The notes beneath the pieces were generated by a model, which searched no databases, had not been told where the DNA came from, and saw only the letters and a program-made list of their open reading frames with translations. The position numbers and the translations under genes are program-made. Positions 15,537-24,375 of a stretch of DNA of 64,000 nt are shown here, piece after piece. The stretch's first letter is position 1; each line of letters begins with the position of its first letter. Source of the stretch: an uncultured Christensenella sp. (GTDB lineage Bacteria > Bacillota > Clostridia > Christensenellales > Borkfalkiaceae); NCBI GenBank assembly GCA_910586245.1, contig CAJUFY010000002.1:124001-188000 (forward strand), in the 5' to 3' direction.

Positions 15537-17471
15537 GTGAAAAAAATTTCCATTGCAGTCTGTTTCGCGCTCTGCGGCGCGCTTGCTTTTTCCGCTTCCG
15601 CCTGCGGATTCGGAAAGATGGAAGAAAAGTTTCAGACGACGCTCAACGTTGCGCTGCAACCGGACGGCGCGCGGGAAGAGATCAATCCGCTGATTTACGG
15701 GCAGTTCATCGAACATATCGAAGATTGTATTTACGACGGAATTTGGGCGGAAAAAGTGCTTGACCGCAAGTTTTATTACGCGGCGGGCACGGCGGGTCTT
15801 TCGCCGTGGAAGACAAAGGGGAACGTCGCCAGTCAGACGGCGGTTACCCTGTCGGGCGGACACGCCGCCGGAATTTCTGCCGACGGCGCGATCTATCAAT
15901 CGAAGATCGCCGTGCAGAAGAAGGATTACGAAGGCTATTTCTGGTGCGATACCGATACGGGCTGTACCGTTCGGATTACGTTGTCAAGCGGACTCGAAAG
16001 CGCGGAAACGACGGTCACGGTGCCTGCAAACAACTCCTTCACAAAATTCGATTATTCGCTCGCTTGCGGAGTGAATACCTCTAACGCGACGTACGAACTG
16101 AAAGTCGTAAGCGGCGCAGGCAAGTTCGACAGCCTTTCGCTCATGCCCGCTGACAATTACCGCGGCATGCGGACGGATACGCTCGAAGCTTTAAAAGAAC
16201 TCAACGGCACGATTTACCGTTGGCCGGGCGGCAATTTCCTTTCCGGTTACGACTGGTTGGACGGCGTGGGCGAAATCGACAAACGCCCGTCGCGCAGAAA
16301 TCTCCACTATATGGGTCTGGAGAGCAGTTTCGTAAGCGAAGAGGCGATGATCGCTTCGGACATCGTAAAATTGCAATCGCTCGGATTTTACGGCGGGATC
16401 GAACCCAACGATTTCGGGTTGGACGAATTTTTAGCGATGTGCGAATACGTCGGCGCTGAACCGATGATGATGGTTAATAACGGGCTGGGCAGTCTGGAAG
16501 ACGCTGCGGCGCAGGTGGAATACTGCAACGGCGCGGCAAACACGGTCTACGGGAAAATGCGCGCGCAGAACGGGCATAAAGAACCGTATTCGATCACCTA
16601 CTGGGGCGTGGGCAACGAGATGTTCGGCAGCTGGCAGCTGGGGCAAGTCCCGATCCGCGAATACGTTCTCCGTCACAACCGTTTTGCGAAAGCCATGAAA
16701 GCAAAAGACGGTTCGATCGTGCTGATCGCGAGCGGAAACAACGCTTCGAACTGGTCGGACGAACTCTTCCGCAACTGCGGCGGAAACTTTGATTTCATCG
16801 CCGAACACATGTACGCAAAACAGGACAATGCCGACGTGTTCACGCATCTGAACAATATGCGTACGAATATCAATTTCCGCATCGATAACCACCGCGCGCT
16901 TCTTGAAAAATATCCCGCTCAAGGGAACGTGAAAATTGCGTTTACCGAATACGCTTACGATCTGGTGACCAACCCTTCGCGTTTAAAAGACGGCATGGGG
17001 ATCGCGGTGTTCCTGAATGCGGTGATCAACAATGCCGACGTGTTCGAAACCTGCTGTTATTCTTCCACGGTCAACGCGACGCAGGGTTGCGTTAAAACGT
17101 GGGCGGGAAGCGCAGTGCTCGAAGGCGCGGGATACGTGTTAAAGACGTACCGTGAAAAGATGCAGCGTTACCGCATTCCGAGCGGGATAAAATTTGACCG
17201 CGATTTACAGCTCGATCTCAGCGCGGCGGTTTCCGATGACGGAAAAATACTTTCGCTTGCGGTCGTGAATCCGAGCGATTCGGCGGTTCGGCTGAGCAAT
17301 CCTTTGTTCGACCGCGCGTCGGAAATCGTGCGCAATACGTTTACGGGCGATTATTACGATTCGTACAATACGCCGCAGCAGGCAGAGATGTATTGCGAAA
17401 GGGTGCAGTCGCTGGCGAACGTCGTCGCGCCGCCGATGAGCGTGAACGTGTTCGAAATCAAACTGAAATAG
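15537..17471 (+). CDS. GH51 alpha-L-arabinofuranosidase lipoprotein, copy 1
   Basis: The 644-residue protein uses a GTG start with GGGAGGTG upstream and has a lipobox (SASACG), so it is a surface lipoprotein. Its start INPLIYGQFIEHIEDCIYDG is the GH51 signature; E361 (GVGNEMFG) is the acid/base and E471 (FTEYAY) the nucleophile. A CBM-like insert lies around residues 90-200 (after AAGTAGLSPW). It would release arabinose from arabinan or arabinoxylan at the cell surface. It is followed by a paralogue 11 bases downstream with about the same domain order. Confidence 0.9.
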   Translation: MKKISIAVCFALCGALAFSASACGFGKMEEKFQTTLNVALQPDGAREEINPLIYGQFIEHIEDCIYDGIWAEKVLDRKFYYAAGTAGLSPWKTKGNVASQTAVTLSGGHAAGISADGAIYQSKIAVQKKDYEGYFWCDTDTGCTVRITLSSGLESAETTVTVPANNSFTKFDYSLACGVNTSNATYELKVVSGAGKFDSLSLMPADNYRGMRTDTLEALKELNGTIYRWPGGNFLSGYDWLDGVGEIDKRPSRRNLHYMGLESSFVSEEAMIASDIVKLQSLGFYGGIEPNDFGLDEFLAMCEYVGAEPMMMVNNGLGSLEDAAAQVEYCNGAANTVYGKMRAQNGHKEPYSITYWGVGNEMFGSWQLGQVPIREYVLRHNRFAKAMKAKDGSIVLIASGNNASNWSDELFRNCGGNFDFIAEHMYAKQDNADVFTHLNNMRTNINFRIDNHRALLEKYPAQGNVKIAFTEYAYDLVTNPSRLKDGMGIAVFLNAVINNADVFETCCYSSTVNATQGCVKTWAGSAVLEGAGYVLKTYREKMQRYRIPSGIKFDRDLQLDLSAAVSDDGKILSLAVVNPSDSAVRLSNPLFDRASEIVRNTFTGDYYDSYNTPQQAEMYCERVQSLANVVAPPMSVNVFEIKLK

Positions 17472-17482
17472 GAGGGGGTACG

Positions 17483-19369
17483 ATGAAAAGAATACGGATC
17501 GCGTGCGCGGCGCTCGCAGCGGTAACGGTGTTTACGGCAACGGTCTGCGCAGGCTGCGGCGAAACTTCCAAACCGCCTGCAAAGCCGAAAACCGATCTTG
17601 AATATATCGCTACGCTTAATCCGCAGAAGAAGTTCGAAATTTCTCCGCTCATCTACGGCGACTTTTTGGAACATTTGCCCGGTTTTCTTTACGAAACCGT
17701 TTGGGCGGAACTGCTGCTCGATCGCAAGTTTTACTACGCGGCGGGCACGGCGGGGCTTTCGCCTTGGACGGTTTCGGACGGCGTTTCGAGTACGGAGGAG
17801 TGCTATTCGGATAACGGCTACGCCGCCGTGCTTTCAAAAGGCGGGGCGATCTCACAGGAAGTCGAGCTTGCAAAAACGTCTTACGTCGGCTACTTCTACG
17901 CGAGCGGCGACGGCACGGTGGAAGCGGACGTCGGCGGTGCAAAGACGCAGATTCGGGTGAGCGGCGCGTTCAAAAAGTACGAATTTACGGCAAAGAACGG
18001 GGCGCAGGGGAAACGAACGGTTTCCTTTGCATGTACCGCGGGAGAAGTTGCGCTGGACAGTCTTTCGCTCATGCCTGCCGACCATTATCACGGCATGCGG
18101 CGGGATACGCTCGACGCGATGAAGGACATGGGCGGCACGAATTACCGCTATCCCGGCGGCAACTTCGTTTCGGGCTACGACTGGCAGGACGGCGTAGGCG
18201 ACAGGGATAAACGCCCCTGCCGCCGCAACGAGGCTTGGTTTCCCGAAACTGCGGGCGGCGAACAGGCGGATATCGACCGACTGAACGGCGGGTATCAGTT
18301 TTACGGAAAAATCGAACCCAACGACATGGGAACCGACGAGTACATGCTGATGTGCGAATACCTCGGCAGCGAACCCTATCTTGCCGTGAATACGGGCAAC
18401 GGCACGGCGGAAAACGCGGCGGCGCTCGTGGAATACTGTAACGGAGCGGCGACGACCGCATACGGCAGAAAGCGCGCCGAAAACGGACGTGCCGCGCCCT
18501 ACGCGGTCAGGTACTGGTGTGTCGGAAACGAAATGCAGGGCGACTGGCAGATCGGGCACACGTCCGTTGCCGAGTACGTGAAAAAGCACAACGCGGTCGC
18601 CGAGGCGATGAAGGCTGTGGACGGAAGCATTCTGCTCAGCGGCTGCGGCGACAACGCGGGTTTCTGGACGGAAGAGATGTTCAAACACTGCGCGGACAAT
18701 CTCGACTTTATCAGCGAACACATGTATGCGAATCTGTACGAGAATACGCAGACGGCGGCACAGCACGTACTTGCCATGGTCAATCAGGTTGAATGGCGCA
18801 TCAAGAATCACCGCGATCTGATTGAAAAACGTCCCGCGGCGGCGCACGTGAAAATCGCCTTCGACGAATACGCGTATTTTTGGGATCACACCGCGGGAAT
18901 GCGCGACGCGCTCGGGATCGCGGCGGCGATGAACGTATTCATCGACAATGCCGACGTGACGTCGTTTGCAAACTACGCGCCCTCGGTGTTCGACCGTACG
19001 AGCAACACCGCGCCTTCCTGCATTTCGGTCGGCACAAACGGCGCTGCGCTGACGGCGGTCGGATTCGTGCGCAGGGCTTACGCGAGAGAAATGCAGAAAA
19101 ACACGGCGGAAGTTTATATTCGCCAGACGGACAGAAACACCTCGCTCAACTATACGGCGACGGTGAGCGACGACGGAAACACCGTGACGGTTGCGATCGT
19201 AAACCCCTCCGAAAAATCCATTCTTTTCGATTTTAAGGGCGGCAAGTCCATTCTCCGCGCAGTTAAAATCGCGGAAGACGCGGGGCAGGTAACCGAAACG
19301 GTGACTGAAAATCCCGCATACGCGGCGGTTGCGCCGCAGAGCGTGAGCATTTTTACGGTGCTTGTTTAA
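17483..19369 (+). CDS. GH51 alpha-L-arabinofuranosidase lipoprotein, copy 2
   Basis: The 628-residue paralogue has a lipobox (CAGCG) and shares long blocks with copy 1 (LDRKFYYAAGTAGLSPW, SLSLMPAD, EYCNGAA). E350 in CVGNEMQG is the acid/base and E462 in AFDEYAYF the nucleophile. The residue before the nucleophile glutamate is Asp instead of Thr, and the inserted domain differs, so the two copies may have different linkage preference. The start is ATG 17483 with AGGAGGGGG upstream; an upstream in-frame ATG at 17393 lies inside copy 1. Confidence 0.9.
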   Translation: MKRIRIACAALAAVTVFTATVCAGCGETSKPPAKPKTDLEYIATLNPQKKFEISPLIYGDFLEHLPGFLYETVWAELLLDRKFYYAAGTAGLSPWTVSDGVSSTEECYSDNGYAAVLSKGGAISQEVELAKTSYVGYFYASGDGTVEADVGGAKTQIRVSGAFKKYEFTAKNGAQGKRTVSFACTAGEVALDSLSLMPADHYHGMRRDTLDAMKDMGGTNYRYPGGNFVSGYDWQDGVGDRDKRPCRRNEAWFPETAGGEQADIDRLNGGYQFYGKIEPNDMGTDEYMLMCEYLGSEPYLAVNTGNGTAENAAALVEYCNGAATTAYGRKRAENGRAAPYAVRYWCVGNEMQGDWQIGHTSVAEYVKKHNAVAEAMKAVDGSILLSGCGDNAGFWTEEMFKHCADNLDFISEHMYANLYENTQTAAQHVLAMVNQVEWRIKNHRDLIEKRPAAAHVKIAFDEYAYFWDHTAGMRDALGIAAAMNVFIDNADVTSFANYAPSVFDRTSNTAPSCISVGTNGAALTAVGFVRRAYAREMQKNTAEVYIRQTDRNTSLNYTATVSDDGNTVTVAIVNPSEKSILFDFKGGKSILRAVKIAEDAGQVTETVTENPAYAAVAPQSVSIFTVLV

Positions 19370-19422
19370 CAAGGATTGAACTGCTTCGGCAGTGAGAGAA
19401 ATTATATTTTAAGGAGGAACTT

Positions 19423-20178
19423 ATGAAAAGTTTCAAAAAAGTGTTGTTGCCTTTGGCGGTTGTATGCGCGGCGGGGTGCTTCTGCCTCGCGGGGTGCGGG
19501 GATAAGGGATCGGAAAAACCGAAAGAACCCGTAGTGGAATCGGTGACAGACAAAGAATTTGCCGACTGGGGCATCTATACGGGTACGCTTACGGACGGAA
19601 TCCCCACCGGCGCGGGGAAGCTCGTGACGGAAGGGTACACCTACGAGGGAACGTTCGAAGACGGCTTTAAAGTAACCGGCGTCGGCATTAAAACGCAGGG
19701 CAACGAAACGTTCAAAGGCTCGTTCGTGAACGGCGTATTGGACGGCTACGGAGAAGTCGACTACGGCAACGGTTGCCACGGCATCGGCGAATGGAAAGAG
19801 GGCAGATTGCACGGAACGTCTTTCTTTACCTGGCAACAGCCGGGCGGCGGTTACGACATCTACTTCGGCGAATGGAGCGGGCAGGTACGCGTAGACGACG
19901 ACGGATATTACCAGTTTAACAACGGCTGCTGGTATCAGGGAGAATTCAACAACGACTGGATCAACGGCAAAGGCGTATTTCACTGGGTAGGCGGCAATTA
20001 CTTCGACGGCGAATTCGCGGGCGGTTCGCCCGTAAAGGGAAGCGTCGGCTACGGACAGATGGACGGCGTGCAGGGTTACATTAAGGTGGACGAAGAAACC
20101 GGAGGATGGAGCTGGTACACGGGATCGCTCGAAGGCGTCGGCGAAATCGTAAACGGTCAGCCCGTGACGGCGGAATAA
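19423..20178 (+). CDS. MORN-repeat lipoprotein 1
   Basis: The 251-residue protein has a signal peptide with lipobox (LAGCG) followed by at least six MORN-type repeats, such as YEGTFEDGFKVTGVG, FKGSFVNGVLDGYGEV and YQGEFNNDWINGKGVF. MORN repeats make extended beta-hairpin sheets. A ribosome site AAGGAGGAAC precedes the start. Only a small hairpin separates it from the GH51 genes, so it may share their transcript. It is a surface protein of unknown role; binding to lipid or carbohydrate is a guess. Confidence 0.75.
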   Translation: MKSFKKVLLPLAVVCAAGCFCLAGCGDKGSEKPKEPVVESVTDKEFADWGIYTGTLTDGIPTGAGKLVTEGYTYEGTFEDGFKVTGVGIKTQGNETFKGSFVNGVLDGYGEVDYGNGCHGIGEWKEGRLHGTSFFTWQQPGGGYDIYFGEWSGQVRVDDDGYYQFNNGCWYQGEFNNDWINGKGVFHWVGGNYFDGEFAGGSPVKGSVGYGQMDGVQGYIKVDEETGGWSWYTGSLEGVGEIVNGQPVTAE

Positions 20179-20191
20179 AAAAGGAGAAACT

Positions 20192-21139
20192 ATGAAAAAG
20201 AAATTGGCGGCGATATCCGCAGTGCTTGCGGTAAGCATGTTCGGCACGCTTGCGCTCGCAGGATGCGGCGATAAACAGAAGACCTTGCAACTCGAAGACG
20301 GATCGACTTACGTCGGTTACGTCAAAGACGGCGCGCCCGAGGGCGAGGGAACCCTCACCAACACGATGGGCAGCGAGTGGAAAGGGAACTTCGTCGGCGG
20401 CAAGCTGCAGGGACTCGGAACTTATTACAGTTACGACGGCGACGAATACGAAGGATTTTTCAAAGACGGCGTATTCAGCGGTTACGGGCATATGACCAGC
20501 GTGAACGGCGACGAATTCTGGGGGATGTTCGAAAACGGCAAAAGAAACGGCGTGGGCAGAATGGAGTACACGACCGCCTGCGTTTACGAAGGCGGCTGGC
20601 AGAACAACTACATGCACGGCATGGGTTGGATGACCTGGCCCGTCGGCGACGTTTACTTCGGCGAATGGAACAACGGCGATCCTACGGGCATGGGCTGTAA
20701 GTTGTTTTACGACGCCGCATTCAGCAAAAAGGGCGACTATACCACCTACAACATGTATACGGGGAAAATGGTCAAAAATCTGATGGAAGGCTGGGGAATC
20801 ATGTACTTCGCCGAAACGGGCGGCATTTACGTCGGTAACTGGGAGGGCGGAATCCGCAGCGACGCGCACGCGACGTATTACTTCGAATCCGCGGCGAACG
20901 AAGTGAAATTCGAGGGCGCGTTCTCCAAAGAAAAGAACAACGGCTGGATCTGGGGCGAAGGCACCATGTGGTATGCGGACGGCAGAGTGGTGACGGGCGT
21001 ATGGGAAGGCACGCAATGCGTCGAAGAGAAGAGCGTAACTTTACAGAACGCTTCGGCGGCGCAGCAAGAAGCGCAGTCGGCAAAAAGCGGGTTGTTTGAA
21101 CATCCGCTTGTGCAGTCGGCACAGTCGGTGATCGGATAA
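20192..21139 (+). CDS. MORN-repeat lipoprotein 2
   Basis: The 315-residue protein has a lipobox (LAGCG) and about eight MORN repeats, for example YVGYVKDGAPEGEGTL, YEGFFKDGVFSGYGHM and FWGMFENGKRNGVGRM. It follows MORN protein 1 by 13 bases with its own AAGGAG site and ends at a strong terminator. The C-terminal 40 residues are Gln/Ala-rich and outside the repeats. The pair probably forms a surface complex, which is inference. Confidence 0.75.
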   Translation: MKKKLAAISAVLAVSMFGTLALAGCGDKQKTLQLEDGSTYVGYVKDGAPEGEGTLTNTMGSEWKGNFVGGKLQGLGTYYSYDGDEYEGFFKDGVFSGYGHMTSVNGDEFWGMFENGKRNGVGRMEYTTACVYEGGWQNNYMHGMGWMTWPVGDVYFGEWNNGDPTGMGCKLFYDAAFSKKGDYTTYNMYTGKMVKNLMEGWGIMYFAETGGIYVGNWEGGIRSDAHATYYFESAANEVKFEGAFSKEKNNGWIWGEGTMWYADGRVVTGVWEGTQCVEEKSVTLQNASAAQQEAQSAKSGLFEHPLVQSAQSVIG

Positions 21140-21150
21140 ATTGCGAAAGA

Positions 21151-21184
21151 AAAGAAAGGCGGTGTGAAACCGCCTTTCTTTCAA
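21151..21184 (+). terminator. Intrinsic terminator after MORN genes
   Basis: AAAGAAAGGCGGT (21151-21163) pairs perfectly with ACCGCCTTTCTTT (21169-21181) around GTGAA. The T-rich 3' arm stands in for the T run. Confidence 0.75.
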
Positions 21185-21195
21185 AGGGGTACGGA

Positions 21196-21855
21196 ATGAA
21201 ATTGTTTAAAACGTTATCGGTATGTCTTTGCGCGGCTGCCGCCGCGACAGGTTTGTGTGCGTGCGGAAACGATGCGAACAATCCGCCGTCCAAAGAGGAA
21301 AAGGTGCTCATGGTGGGCGATTCGCTGTTCGACCTCTGGAGACCGGATTATCACGACGATCTGGAGGGCGCGCCCGATCTTACCAACGTCGCGGTGGGCG
21401 GGACGACGAGCTATTACTGGAAAAAGGGCGTGCGCCTTGTCGCCAATCAGAAGCCGACGAAAATTATAATCTGTATCGGCACGAATAATATTGCCGACTT
21501 GCACCAAACGGGCAAAGAAGCAGCTAAGGGACGGGACGGCATTCAGAGTATGCTTGAAACGTTCCACGAAGCCGTGCCCGACGCGTACATGTATCTGTTA
21601 ACGGTCAACCTCTGCGGCGAAACCGTCCGCTGGAACGCGCGGGAAGAAATTCAAACGTGCAATGCGCTGATGCGGGAATATTGCGCGAAAACGGACTGGG
21701 TGGAGATCGTGGAAACGGAACGCGCCTTTTACGACGACGCCGATTATACGCAAAAACCCAACGCCGAATATTTCGTAACCGACTATCTGCATTTCTCCCC
21801 CAAAGGCTACGAAAAGCTGACGGGCATCGTCCGCGCGGCGCTCGGGCTCGACTGA
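21196..21855 (+). CDS. SGNH/GDSL-type esterase lipoprotein
   Basis: The 219-residue protein has a lipobox (LCACG) and the four SGNH blocks: MVGDSLFD (nucleophile serine), VAVGGTTSYY (glycine), IICIGTNNI (asparagine) and DYLHFSPKGY (Asp-His). It is an exported esterase, possibly removing acetyl groups from plant polysaccharides. It is followed 6 bases later by the GH32 gene, which fits a role in glycan breakdown. Confidence 0.85.
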   Translation: MKLFKTLSVCLCAAAAATGLCACGNDANNPPSKEEKVLMVGDSLFDLWRPDYHDDLEGAPDLTNVAVGGTTSYYWKKGVRLVANQKPTKIIICIGTNNIADLHQTGKEAAKGRDGIQSMLETFHEAVPDAYMYLLTVNLCGETVRWNAREEIQTCNALMREYCAKTDWVEIVETERAFYDDADYTQKPNAEYFVTDYLHFSPKGYEKLTGIVRAALGLD

Positions 21856-21861
21856 CGGGAT

Positions 21862-23430
21862 ATGAAATTTTTCTTGAAAAACGTCGGAAAATATATTATA
21901 ATCGGGTTGCTTGCGTGCGCGGTCATGCTCGGCTGCGCCGCATGCGGCGAACCGTTTACGGAGGCGGAAATGGTGACGGAAGCGAATGCGTTTATCGCGG
22001 AAAACGCAAAGAACACAGACGAACGCTGGCGCGGGGATTACCACCTCGCGCCCCGTACGGGTTGGATGAACGATCCCAACGGATTCGTATATTTTAAAGG
22101 CAAGTACCACGTGTTTTACCAGTACCATCCGTACGCGCCCGTAAACGGGGTCATGTACTGGGGGCATGCCGTGAGCGAAGACCTCGTAAAGTGGGAACAT
22201 CTGGGCGCGGCGATTGCGCCCGATCAGACTTACGATGCCGACGGCTGCTGGTCGGGTTCGGCGATCGAACGGAACGGCAGGCTGTATCTGATTTACACGG
22301 GACATACCGATCGCAACGGGGTGCGCGTGCAGACGCAGAACGTCGCTTATTCCGACGACGGAATCGTATTCAAAAAGTACGAACGCAATCCCGTGATCGG
22401 CAAAGACCTGCTGCCCGAAGGGACGAGCATAGCGGATTTCCGCGACCCCTACGTGTGGGAACGGGAGGGAGCGTATTATCTTCTCGTCGGCACGATGGAA
22501 ACGGGCGCGGCGAAAGTGCTGCTGTACCGTTCGGACGATTTGCTGCACTGGGAATTTGTAAACACGTTTCTGCGCCGTACGCACGCGGGCTTCTGCTGGG
22601 AATGCCCCGCGCTGACGCATACGAGCGGAACGGACTTGTTACTGCTCTCTCCCGTCGATTATCCGCACGCGCAATATGCGTTCTGGAATTACAATTCCGC
22701 GGTTTACGCCACGGGTACGGTCAACTACGGTTCGGGCACGTATACGGGATCGGCGTTTTCCGAGATCGATTACGGGCTCGATTTCTACGCGCCGCAGGCG
22801 ATCCGTCGGGGCGACGCCACGGTTATGACGGCGTGGATGAACATGTGGGGCAGGAGTTACGTTCCCGCACTTCAAGGACACGGTTGGAGCGGCTCTCTCG
22901 CGCTTCCGCGCGTATTAACGGTAAAAGAGGGCAAACTGTATCAAAAGCCCGTGCCCGCGATTGCGGAGTATTACGGGGAAACGGTTTTCATCGCCGATTC
23001 GCTGTCGGGCGAAAAAACTTACGCGGGCGTTTCCGGCAGGTGCGTGCGGATCAAAGTGCGCGCGGATTTATCGGAAGCAAACGCTTTTTCCGTTTCGCTG
23101 TTCGTCGGCGACGGCTGCCGTACCGTTCTTACTTACGATCGGAAGAGCGGTACGGTGACGCTCGACCGTACGCAGAGCGGTTACGCCGTGAGCGCCGATC
23201 CGCGCGAACTGTCGCAGGGGAAGCGCCGCGTCGCGCCTTATTCCTTGCGGGACGGCGTGCTGGAAATGGAAATTTTTCTCGATAAAAGCAGTATCGAAGT
23301 GTTTTTCGGCGAAGGGGAACTGGCGATGACTTCTCTTTCCTACAATCCGGTTACGGCGGACGGCGTTCGGTTTTCGTGCAACGGAACCGCGCGAATCGAA
23401 ATCGAAAAAAACGAAATCGTCGTGGAATAA
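21862..23430 (+). CDS. GH32 beta-fructosidase lipoprotein
   Basis: The 522-residue protein has a lipobox (CAACG). The five-bladed propeller shows all three catalytic acids: D71 in WMNDPNG (nucleophile), D195 in FRDPYVW (transition-state stabiliser) and E247 in WECPAL (acid/base). The C-terminal beta-sandwich follows (FLDKSSIEVFF). It should hydrolyse sucrose, inulin or levan at the cell surface and release fructose. A PfkB sugar kinase three genes downstream in the same unit is consistent with fructose use. Confidence 0.92.
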   Translation: MKFFLKNVGKYIIIGLLACAVMLGCAACGEPFTEAEMVTEANAFIAENAKNTDERWRGDYHLAPRTGWMNDPNGFVYFKGKYHVFYQYHPYAPVNGVMYWGHAVSEDLVKWEHLGAAIAPDQTYDADGCWSGSAIERNGRLYLIYTGHTDRNGVRVQTQNVAYSDDGIVFKKYERNPVIGKDLLPEGTSIADFRDPYVWEREGAYYLLVGTMETGAAKVLLYRSDDLLHWEFVNTFLRRTHAGFCWECPALTHTSGTDLLLLSPVDYPHAQYAFWNYNSAVYATGTVNYGSGTYTGSAFSEIDYGLDFYAPQAIRRGDATVMTAWMNMWGRSYVPALQGHGWSGSLALPRVLTVKEGKLYQKPVPAIAEYYGETVFIADSLSGEKTYAGVSGRCVRIKVRADLSEANAFSVSLFVGDGCRTVLTYDRKSGTVTLDRTQSGYAVSADPRELSQGKRRVAPYSLRDGVLEMEIFLDKSSIEVFFGEGELAMTSLSYNPVTADGVRFSCNGTARIEIEKNEIVVE

Positions 23431-23433
23431 AAT

Positions 23434-24375
23434 ATGGAAAAAAATTATACTGTCGCATACGACAAGCAGGACGAATTGCTCGCGCTTACAACCGCGCTTG
23501 CCTCTCCTTTGCGAATGGAAATCATGCGCGGGCTTTCCCACCGCGCCATGAGCGTAAAAGAGATTGCCTTTCAACTGAATATTCCGATGTCAACGGCTTC
23601 CGCAAATGTAAAAGTGCTGGAAAACGCGAACCTGATTCGCACGTCGTTTCAGTCGGGGAAGCACGGCTCGTTAAAGCTTTGTTCGATCCGCTACGAAAAA
23701 ATCATTCTGGAACTCACGAAAAATTTCGAGCGGGAAGAGAGCGGGCGTTACACCGTGGAAATGCCGATCGGCGGTTACTTCGACGTGAACATTCAGCCGA
23801 CCTGCGGCATTGCGGACGAGGAAAATTTCGTGGGACAGGACGACGAAATCCGTACCTTTTACAGTTCCGACCGTTTCCGCGCGCAGTTGATCTGGTTTTC
23901 GAGCGGATATCTGGAATACCGTTTTCCGATCGATTTCGACTACGGCGCGATCGAAAGCATTCAGTTTTCGCTCGAATGCTGTTCGGAAGCGCCGGGCTAC
24001 CGCAACGTGTTCCCTTCGGATATTACGTTTTGGATCAACGGCGTCGAAATTATCGAGTGGACGTGTCCCGGCGATTTCGGCGGGGTGCGCGGCGAATTTA
24101 CGCCGCAGTGGTGGTCGCTCGATTCTACGCAGTACGGTCTTTTAAAAAAGATTACGGTCAACCGCAGCGGCAGTTATCTGGACGATAAGTTCGTTGCAAA
24201 CGTAACGCTGAAAAAGCTGATCGCGGAACCGCGCGATTTTATCTCTTTTCAGGTGGGCGTGAAGCCGACTGCAAAAAATATGGGCGGAATCAATTTGTTC
24301 GGAAAAAAATTCGGAAATTACGAACAGGATATCGTTATGACCGTGGAGTACAGAAAGAAGGGAGATAAAAAATGA
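23434..24375 (+). CDS. ArsR-type transcription regulator with large C-terminal domain
   Basis: The 313-residue protein has an N-terminal winged helix (SPLRMEIMRGLSHRAMSVKE, then PMSTASANVKVLENANLI) of the ArsR kind. The remaining ~210 residues form a beta-rich domain with many aromatics (WFSSGYLEYRFPIDF, FWINGVEIIEWTCPGDFGG) that looks like a ligand-binding sandwich. Such ArsR-plus-sandwich regulators often sit next to sugar-degrading genes. It overlaps the kinase gene by 4 bases and starts 3 bases after the GH32 stop, so it probably controls this fructan unit. Confidence 0.75.
   Translation: MEKNYTVAYDKQDELLALTTALASPLRMEIMRGLSHRAMSVKEIAFQLNIPMSTASANVKVLENANLIRTSFQSGKHGSLKLCSIRYEKIILELTKNFEREESGRYTVEMPIGGYFDVNIQPTCGIADEENFVGQDDEIRTFYSSDRFRAQLIWFSSGYLEYRFPIDFDYGAIESIQFSLECCSEAPGYRNVFPSDITFWINGVEIIEWTCPGDFGGVRGEFTPQWWSLDSTQYGLLKKITVNRSGSYLDDKFVANVTLKKLIAEPRDFISFQVGVKPTAKNMGGINLFGKKFGNYEQDIVMTVEYRKKGDKK

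Noticed and set aside
15537..19369. Tandem GH51 genes as a possible assembly duplication
   Set aside because: The two copies differ in signal peptide, inserted domain and many residues, so they are diverged paralogues and not a duplicated sequence.
17852..19372. 506-codon open frame on the minus strand opposite the second GH51 gene
   Set aside because: It is the antisense shadow of a well-conserved gene, has Arg/His/Val-rich composition and no ribosome site. Similar long shadows occur opposite lon (53189-54757), the msmX-type gene (36022-37611) and ychF.
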